NCBI GenBank assembly: GCA_045531965.1
Contig: JAZSFA010000084.1
Location: 1-64,000 of the forward strand
Direction: 5' to 3'
Length of the DNA: 64,000 nt
Source of the DNA: CAMEON01 sp045531965
GTDB taxonomy: Bacteria; Bacillota; Clostridia; Oscillospirales; CAG-272
In this document: piece by piece, positions 58,411 to 64,000 of the stretch
Numbering within the stretch: position 1 is the stretch's first letter
Layout: every line of letters starts with the position of its first letter
Program-made: the position numbers and the translations under genes
Notes under the pieces: generated by a model
Told to the model about the DNA's origin: nothing
The model's database searches: none
The model's input: the letters and a program-made list of their open reading frames with translations, nothing else

Positions 58411-60987
58411 TTATTCTGCTTCTTTATCATTCACAAGACGTATAGAGAGAATGGTAATAGAATCACCGGGAGCGGCATCCTTCTTGAAATAAATGCCAAT
58501 CTCCTTGAGGTAACCTTCAAGCTGCAGTCTTCTGATCTGCAAAGATTCTGTATGCACCTCACCGTCAGGTTCCAAGGTTATCGGTCTGGAGTGACCGGAA
58601 GAAGCTCTTTCAGGGCTGTTCGCACCGGCAGACAAACGAATCTTGTCGGTCTTGCCGTTCTCCACCTTATAAGTGATCTCAAAGTCTGTATATTTGTCCA
58701 GCACAGGCATGGGGAAGACTTGGGTGAAGTCCAAAACAAACTCGGCATCCGCCGCCTCAGATGTCAACTTCAAGCCATCGGCGGTGAACTCATACTTCAT
58801 TCCCGCGGTGGAGCCTAACATCAGCGTCTTAACGTCCTCGATCATTTCGCTATCTGTGAAGTCCAAGAAGGAATAATCTTTGAAGGACTCTCCGGGAACG
58901 TAGGCATCAGAGCCGCTGGTAGTATAGCAGTAGTTAAAGCGACCGATGGGGGCCACGTCACCGTTGGAATACCACAACATGATGTCGCCTTCTTCATCCT
59001 CGTTGGCGTTGTCCACCCATTTGAAGTCAAAGGAGAAGCTGTAGGTATCGTTAGCAATGCCCAGCATGGTCTTGGGGATACATACCGTCAGAACGTTGCC
59101 CTTAACAGAATAAGAAACAGTACCCACGACCTCGGTCTTATACATGAAGCCGGTAAACTTCTCCAAGGTAGCCTCGGTAGCAGTGGGAGAGGTCTTGTTA
59201 AGGACAAAATCGTAGCCCTCCCAGCCCTTATACTCGTCATCCACGTTGATGTAGAGGCGCATCCAGTCGGCATCAGTGTAGGGGGTGAGATCGTCCACGG
59301 TGCGAACCATGAAATAGATGTTCTCATAGTCACGGGCAACCTTGGCATCATAGATGTCGTTGCGACCGGTGTCGTTGTAGTAGTGAAGCTGTTTATTGCT
59401 CACAGGATCCTTATAACCGTCGAAATCACGAATCGTCATTCCGAAGTAATCGTTGTAGGTGGGACCTACATCAGCCCACTGACCGTAGCCACCGTTTACA
59501 TCCATCAACTTCTCCTGAGACGCTTTCTCGATGGCGTTGGTACCCTTGAACTGACGGATGTAGGAAATGAGCTGATAGTAGTAGTGATCCTTGAGGATAC
59601 CGTTGGAAGGCTCGGTGTCACGGCTACGGAGCGCGTCGTACTGGTCAACGAAACAGTTATAGTAGTCTCCCGTCCAATGCTGTAGTTTCATGGCAACCCA
59701 CTCGTTCCATGCGGTGACAAAAACGATCTCTGGATCGACAGCGATAGCATTATTCCACTGCTCGGCGAAGCATGCACCGTAAAACAGCGCATCCTCACGG
59801 GTATCGTAGCCCTTGTTCGTCCAGGTACGGTCAATGATATTCTCGCCGTTCATAGGTGCTATAACACTGTCAACGTAGTTGTGGTTGATGGCCACACCAA
59901 CGGTCATCTGCTCAATCACACCCTTACTATTATGGAAGAAGGACTGAGGATAACGGGACAGCCAGCCCCACTGGTTAGCGGTGGTTTCCTTATCCTGATA
60001 GCCGCCCAGGTTCGCGCGGAAAGTGAAGAAATTCTTGATGGTAGAAGCAATATCAGCAGGCTTGCCGTTCAAGCTGCCGGACCAACCCATGACCATGGGC
60101 TTGCCGTCCAGCATATACCAAACGTCCTTGTAAAGCCCCTTGGCATAGATGTCGTTATACAGCTCTATCATTTGGGTGCCTGCGTGGTCCACGGGACCGA
60201 AGGGGAACATGAAGGACACGTCGGGTGCGTCCACGCCCTGGGCGCGAGCCTCAGAGAAGACCTTCATGACCTTCATGGCGGTCTCCTTCCAGGTAAAGGC
60301 GCCGTTGGTGTTATCAAAGAACACCACGTCTACCCCCGCGGCAGCCAGCATTTCAGCGTGCTTGCGGATGACCCACTCGTCGTCACCGTCATAGTAACCG
60401 AACACGGGCTCATCCCAGAAATGGTATTTGGCTGCGGAGGCGTCAGCAGTATAGATACCCAGTTTTTTAAGCTGATAAGCGGAGGTGGTAAAATACTCTT
60501 CCTCTTCCATGCCAAGTTCTGCCATGATATCCAGATTCTTCTGGTTATTGTAAGCATATTGACCGTTGGCAAAATCGCCGTGCCACGTCCAGTAGAAAAT
60601 CGCTACTGTCTTATCACGCATATCGCCGGTGGTCGTATTGATCGGCAAAACTCTGCCAAGCCCGTCCACCGCCACCCACTGGGTTGCGTCAACAATATGC
60701 TCAGCGTTCTTATCTACCGTGCTGTTGTCGAGGGCAGGATCATAAGTCTCCCAAGTCAGTTCACGAAGTGTGGTCACTTCCTCCGTGGTGATCTCCTCCG
60801 TGGGAGTCTCCGTGGGTGCTTCGGTGGGGACCTCAGTAGGTACATCGGTCACGACGTCTTCAGAAGAGATGTCTGTCTCGGAAGCTGTCGTATCAGTCTC
60901 GCTTCCGCCCGTGCAGGCAATCACGCCAAGCAAAAGCACAAAAGAAAGCAGAAGGACGGACAGCAGGCGAAGATTCATGTGTTTCAT
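58411..60987 (-). CDS. GH99/GH71-like lipoprotein 4
   Basis: An 858-residue lipoprotein, the fourth member of the family here. The signal (LLSVLLLSFVLLLGVIAC) has a good lipobox with Cys25, followed by a Thr/Pro/Glu stalk (repeats of PTE). The barrel (about 110-490) includes FYWTWHGDFANGQY, YHFWDEPVFGYYDGDD, VDVVFFDNTNGA and AWNEWVAMK (Glu429). A CBM9/DOMON-like domain (about 520-690, with NDTGRNDIYDAKVARDYENI) and a last beta domain (about 720-850) follow. Unlike genes 1 to 3 it is held by a lipid at the N-terminus and has no C-terminal helix. GGAG lies seven bases before ATG 60987. The linker and barrel are diverged from the other three. Confidence 0.85.
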   Translation of the reverse strand: MKHMNLRLLSVLLLSFVLLLGVIACTGGSETDTTASETDISSEDVVTDVPTEVPTEAPTETPTEEITTEEVTTLRELTWETYDPALDNSTVDKNAEHIVDATQWVAVDGLGRVLPINTTTGDMRDKTVAIFYWTWHGDFANGQYAYNNQKNLDIMAELGMEEEEYFTTSAYQLKKLGIYTADASAAKYHFWDEPVFGYYDGDDEWVIRKHAEMLAAAGVDVVFFDNTNGAFTWKETAMKVMKVFSEARAQGVDAPDVSFMFPFGPVDHAGTQMIELYNDIYAKGLYKDVWYMLDGKPMVMGWSGSLNGKPADIASTIKNFFTFRANLGGYQDKETTANQWGWLSRYPQSFFHNSKGVIEQMTVGVAINHNYVDSVIAPMNGENIIDRTWTNKGYDTREDALFYGACFAEQWNNAIAVDPEIVFVTAWNEWVAMKLQHWTGDYYNCFVDQYDALRSRDTEPSNGILKDHYYYQLISYIRQFKGTNAIEKASQEKLMDVNGGYGQWADVGPTYNDYFGMTIRDFDGYKDPVSNKQLHYYNDTGRNDIYDAKVARDYENIYFMVRTVDDLTPYTDADWMRLYINVDDEYKGWEGYDFVLNKTSPTATEATLEKFTGFMYKTEVVGTVSYSVKGNVLTVCIPKTMLGIANDTYSFSFDFKWVDNANEDEEGDIMLWYSNGDVAPIGRFNYCYTTSGSDAYVPGESFKDYSFLDFTDSEMIEDVKTLMLGSTAGMKYEFTADGLKLTSEAADAEFVLDFTQVFPMPVLDKYTDFEITYKVENGKTDKIRLSAGANSPERASSGHSRPITLEPDGEVHTESLQIRRLQLEGYLKEIGIYFKKDAAPGDSITILSIRLVNDKEAE

Positions 60988-61050
60988 GGAGGTTCTCCTT
61001 TTTTGTTCATAAAGCTTGCAAATGTCAATTCTAAAAAGATAGTTTAGAAT

Positions 61051-61079
61051 ATTATACCATATTGATTGTTTTTCTTCAA
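61051..61079 (-). promoter_or_regulatory. Promoter for the GH99-like lipoprotein gene
   Basis: TTGAAG (61079-61074) and TATAAT (61056-61051) at 17 bases with TGG before the -10. Confidence 0.65.
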
Positions 61080-61107
61080 TTGGTTTGGTAGGAATTTAAC
61101 AAAATGG

Positions 61108-61944
61108 TCACATATTTTCCAGCCGCTCGATCAGTTCTGCCACGCATCCCTCAGCGTGATGGCAAAGATGCCACCGAGCCACAGCCTTGACAGAATCCAA
61201 CGCATTTTCAGGGCAAGCAGAAATATCCGCTTCACGGAGCATCGGCAAGTCGTTTTCCTGATCTCCCACGGTAACGGTAGTAATCGGATAACCATACTGT
61301 TTCTCAAGTAGCTTGGCTACAAAAGCCACTCCAGTAGCCTTGGTGCAGCCCTTTGCTTCCATTTCAAAAAGCGTGGGAGAGGATGAACAGAACTCAAAAT
61401 GCTCACGCCATTCAGGATACAGTTCGTCGCGAACAGCGCAAAGTTCCTCATAAGATCCGCGCAAAACCACCTTATACCATGGCGCATTTTTCACGTCCCA
61501 CTCTTTTGCGGGGATGATCTCTCCCACAAAGTGAGGGGAGGATATCTCCTGCTTCATCATGGGATTCAGGCGGCTGCCATTGACCAAAAATCCTCTGTCG
61601 GTGGAAACACGCATACCGATATTCGGATTCATCTCCTCCACCTTCAGAATCAACTCCTTCAATGCGGGAGCATTCATTTCTGTCTTATGGATGATGGCCT
61701 TGGTAGCATAATCGTAAATATACGCACCATTGGAGGTAATCGCAGGAGCATTGAACAGCTTGCCGCAATCCGAAATCACTCGATTGATATTAGGAACGAC
61801 ACGTCCTGTGGCGGTGGTAAAATGACCGCCATGTGCCTTGAAATACGCGACAGCTTTAAGATTCCTCTCCAAGAGAGTCGCGTGAGGACCGAAGAACGTA
61901 CCGTCCAAATCCGTCGCTAATAGAAAGCGAGAAAAATCAGGCAT
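61108..61944 (-). CDS. HAD-superfamily phosphatase, Cof type
   Basis: A 278-residue HAD hydrolase. Motif I is DLDGTFF (12-18) with Asp12 and Asp14, motif II TTATGR, and motif IV VTVGDQENDLPMLREA with its Asp pair; the C2-type cap lies between. Cof-type enzymes dephosphorylate sugar phosphates or cofactors. AAAGGAG precedes ATG 61944, which lies inside the end of the pseudouridine synthase gene (8-base overlap), so the two are coupled. It is the last gene in the minus-strand run from ileS. Confidence 0.92.
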   Translation of the reverse strand: MPDFSRFLLATDLDGTFFGPHATLLERNLKAVAYFKAHGGHFTTATGRVVPNINRVISDCGKLFNAPAITSNGAYIYDYATKAIIHKTEMNAPALKELILKVEEMNPNIGMRVSTDRGFLVNGSRLNPMMKQEISSPHFVGEIIPAKEWDVKNAPWYKVVLRGSYEELCAVRDELYPEWREHFEFCSSSPTLFEMEAKGCTKATGVAFVAKLLEKQYGYPITTVTVGDQENDLPMLREADISACPENALDSVKAVARWHLCHHAEGCVAELIERLENM

Positions 61945-62992
61945 GGTCGCTCTCCTTTCGCAGAAGGGTCAGAAGTGCCTCAAACTCCGGAGGCAGAGGA
62001 CAAGTAAACTGCACTTCCCTGCTTGTGCGGGGATGGATAAACGTTAATGAGCCTGCGTGTAGGCATTGACCATGTATCAAATCTACATGGCTTTTGCCAA
62101 ATCTTGTATTTTCTCCGCCATATACAGGATCCCCTAACAAAGGATGTCCCTGTGAAGCCATATGAACACGGATCTGGTGGGTACGCCCTGTTTCCAGTTC
62201 GCATTTCACCAGGGTAAAGGATTGTCCCCATTTACGTCCCACTGGGAAACGCTCCAAAACCGTATAATGAGTAACCGCTTCACGGATAGCGCTTGTACCT
62301 GCCTTCCCTTCCGATACTAAACCTTTAGGAAACACCGCCATTTTCTTGCGATCATGGGGATTTCTACCTATAGGCAATTCTATAGTACCCCTGTCTTCCT
62401 TCAAATTTCCAAGGCAAATAGCATAATACACACGACTGACTGTGTGAGTTTTCAATTGTGCCGCTAAAGCGTTGTGAGATGTGTCGTGCTTGGCTACCAC
62501 CAAAAGTCCGGAAGTATCTTTGTCAATACGGTGGACAATGCCCGGACGGCGCACACCACCAACACCCGACAGGCTATCAGCGCAATGATACAGCAGGGCG
62601 TTGACCAGCGTCCCCGTGTAGTTGCCGGGGGCAGGATGCACCACCATCCCCGTAGGCTTATTGACTACCAACACATCCTCGTCCTCATAAACAATATCCA
62701 AAGGGATGTTTTCAGGCAGACTCTCGCTGTCTTCCGGTTCGGGATAAGTGACAGTCACACGGCTTTTAACCGGTAATTTGATGTTTTTTCCTGCTGGCAA
62801 GGGACGATAGTTTTCTCCCTGCAAGACCTCAATCAATACACAACCTTCTTCTACCAGTCGAACTGCAGCAGACCTGGTCAGCGCCGTTACTTCAGACAGG
62901 AATTTGTCCAGACGTACCCCTTCCATCTCCACGGACACCTGATAAGATACACAACGGTCATCCGCCTCTTCTTCCGCAAGGTCGGTAAACAT
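61937..62992 (-). CDS. RluA-family rRNA pseudouridine synthase
   Basis: A 351-residue RluA/RluD-type enzyme. An S4 RNA-binding domain (EGVRLDKFLSEVTALTRSA) leads the catalytic domain, in which IVHRIDKDTSGLLVVAK holds the catalytic Asp and GRTHQIRVHMASQGHPLLGD is a conserved block. Closest is RluD, which modifies helix 69 of 23S rRNA, but the site cannot be told. I choose ATG 62992, with AAGGAG six bases upstream and one base after the lspA stop, over the ATG at 63007. The ileS-lspA-rluA order is common in Firmicutes. Confidence 0.93.
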   Translation of the reverse strand: MFTDLAEEEADDRCVSYQVSVEMEGVRLDKFLSEVTALTRSAAVRLVEEGCVLIEVLQGENYRPLPAGKNIKLPVKSRVTVTYPEPEDSESLPENIPLDIVYEDEDVLVVNKPTGMVVHPAPGNYTGTLVNALLYHCADSLSGVGGVRRPGIVHRIDKDTSGLLVVAKHDTSHNALAAQLKTHTVSRVYYAICLGNLKEDRGTIELPIGRNPHDRKKMAVFPKGLVSEGKAGTSAIREAVTHYTVLERFPVGRKWGQSFTLVKCELETGRTHQIRVHMASQGHPLLGDPVYGGENTRFGKSHVDLIHGQCLHAGSLTFIHPRTSREVQFTCPLPPEFEALLTLLRKESDHA

Positions 62993-62993
62993 A

Positions 62994-63599
62994 TCAATCT
63001 CCTTCATGATGCTCATCCTTATCAGCGTCAGATTGCTCCACCACACCGTTCATTGCTTCGTCCAACTCATCTTCTGTTTCGGTATCCGGACTGTCCGTAT
63101 CCGCATCCGAAGACACAGCTTCCTCTAATTTCTTTGCTTTTTCCATTTTATACTCTTGGATTCCTGTGATGACGATATAGAGCATGAGCAAGCCTGCACC
63201 CACGCAAACAAAAGAATCTGCCACGTTGAAAACGGCAAAGTTGATGAGGCGGAAATCGATCATATCCACCACATAGCCAAGGAAGATACGGTCAATCATA
63301 TTGCCAATTCCACCGCCTACAATAAAAGCAATAGAGAGATTTTCCAATTTGGATTGCGTCTTCTTTTTGAAAAGATAAATGAGCAATGCGATGATCGCCA
63401 CGGTTGATACGATCATAAAGAACCAGCGTTGGTTTTTCATCATGCCAAATGCTGCCCCGGTATTTTCCACGTAAGTCAGATGAAGGACATCTTGGATCAG
63501 GGGAAACGTCGGAATAGGCTTCAAAAAGAAGATCGTCAGATATTTGGTCAGTTGGTCAAGAAAAACCACTAGTACCATAATGGCAAGCCAGATAAACAT
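62994..63599 (-). CDS. lspA: Lipoprotein signal peptidase (signal peptidase II)
   Basis: A 201-residue LspA, which cleaves prolipoproteins after lipid attachment. Four membrane helices are visible, with the catalytic Asp pair at IGNMIDRI (Asp103) and NVADSF (Asp128), and the family block YVENTGAAFGMM (43-54). A 40-residue acidic C-terminal tail is longer than usual. I start at ATG 63599 with AAAGGAAG close upstream; 13 further codons are open to 63638. It would process the lipoproteins in this window, such as those at 42458 and 58411. Confidence 0.95.
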   Translation of the reverse strand: MFIWLAIMVLVVFLDQLTKYLTIFFLKPIPTFPLIQDVLHLTYVENTGAAFGMMKNQRWFFMIVSTVAIIALLIYLFKKKTQSKLENLSIAFIVGGGIGNMIDRIFLGYVVDMIDFRLINFAVFNVADSFVCVGAGLLMLYIVITGIQEYKMEKAKKLEEAVSSDADTDSPDTETEDELDEAMNGVVEQSDADKDEHHEGD

Positions 63600-63664
63600 A
63601 ATGCTTCCTTTCAAACTATAAAAGTGGATATGGGGCATTTCCCCATACCCACTTATCGTAATGA

Positions 63665-64000
63665 TTAATCAAAGACCACCTTATGGCAACGGCCGCACAA
63701 ACAGCCCTTGTCCTCGCCCTCTCCGTCGTAGATAGGAGCGGTGGTATACATCCAGCATCGGTCGCACTTCTCGCCGTCGGCGTTCTCCACCAACACGGCG
63801 ATACCGGAGACAGTTTCGGCAAAGGCGCCCTCGGGAGCCTCACCCTTCACTGCAGTAGCCTGAGAGGTGATGAACACCAGTGCCAGCTTATCAGCAAAGG
63901 CATCCAGCACAGCGTACTGATCCTCGTCGCTGGTGTAGACCGTGACTTTGGCATCCAGAGACTTACCAATCATCTTGTTGGCACGGGCAATTTCCAGCGC
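63665..64000 (-). CDS. ileS: Isoleucyl-tRNA synthetase, C-terminal part
   Basis: Only the last 111 residues are in the window; the gene runs on beyond 64000. ALEIARANKMIGKSLDAKVTV is the last part of the anticodon-binding domain and ends in the C-terminal zinc finger EKCDRCWMY...GCLCGRCHKVV, with two CxxC pairs. This zinc finger is essential in most bacterial IleRS. The 65-base gap to lspA has no terminator, so the genes are likely co-transcribed. An internal ATG at 63973 is not the start. Confidence 0.93.
   Translation of the reverse strand, partial: ALEIARANKMIGKSLDAKVTVYTSDEDQYAVLDAFADKLALVFITSQATAVKGEAPEGAFAETVSGIAVLVENADGEKCDRCWMYTTAPIYDGEGEDKGCLCGRCHKVVFD

Noticed and set aside
63665..63973. 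Short independent gene starting at ATG 63973
   Set aside because: The frame is open to the window edge and the upstream residues match IleRS; it is the C-terminal end of ileS.
1..64000. CRISPR array, tRNA or rRNA genes, insertion sequences
   Set aside because: No regularly spaced direct repeats, no tRNA T-arm-like GGTTCRAATCC signatures, no rRNA-like blocks and no transposase genes were seen.

Overview
The window looks like a chromosomal segment from an uncultured member of the Clostridia (Bacillota), probably from a gut or similar anaerobic habitat. This rests on several Firmicutes marks: a mini-RNase III, a DUF951 protein, the ACT/UPF0210 pair, strong AAAGGAG-type ribosome binding sites, an ileS-lspA-rluA-type gene order, and promoters of the TTGNNN-17-TGNTATAAT form. 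Base composition is close to balanced. The genus cannot be fixed from sequence alone. There is no tRNA or rRNA gene, no insertion sequence, no CRISPR array and no prophage.

Layout. 57-4540 is a minus-strand housekeeping run: ACT domain protein, UPF0210, a small membrane protein, mini-RNase III, cyclophilin, a repeat-rich membrane protein, then a 2-hydroxyacid dehydrogenase. 4788-10472 is a plus-strand carbohydrate run: membrane protein, ribbon-helix-helix protein, metallophosphoesterase, TIM-barrel isomerase, a GH106-like glycosidase and an unknown protein. 10590-15980 holds a membrane-anchored parvulin with a membrane partner, a GH43-type enzyme, a DUF2752 protein and the NAD(P)HX repair enzyme. 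16038-22359 is a minus-strand module of TerB-N protein, BrxD-like ATPase, small membrane protein and Lhr/BrxHI-like helicase behind one strong promoter. 22657-29881 carries DUF951, a YfhO-family membrane protein, and ruvA and ruvB separated by a DUF5107 gene.

30001-35059 is a sharply bounded four-gene operon: SPFH protein with zinc ribbons, a membrane protein, a zinc-ribbon/TIR/L7-L12-like/coiled-coil membrane protein, and a zinc-ribbon membrane protein. It runs head-on into a MoxR ATPase-DUF58-transglutaminase operon (35066-42157) whose DUF58 protein also carries zinc ribbons. 42458-53869 is a secreted glycan region: an orphan solute-binding lipoprotein and three large paralogous GH99/GH71-like enzymes, each with its own promoter and a C-terminal membrane anchor; an endonuclease/exonuclease/phosphatase-family gene sits among them. 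53986-58202 holds an ECF sigma factor with its probable anti-sigma partner, and metG. 58411-60987 is a fourth GH99-like enzyme, this one a lipoprotein. 61108-64000 is a minus-strand run of ileS (partial), lspA, pseudouridine synthase and HAD phosphatase.

The most promising accessory systems are the SPFH-TIR-zinc-ribbon operon and the TerB-N/BrxD-like/helicase operon. Both have the architecture of stress or phage-defence modules, but neither has the full gene set of a named defence system. The GH99-like expansion, with its cysteine-containing C-terminal anchor and swapped N-terminal domains, is the main metabolic specialisation.
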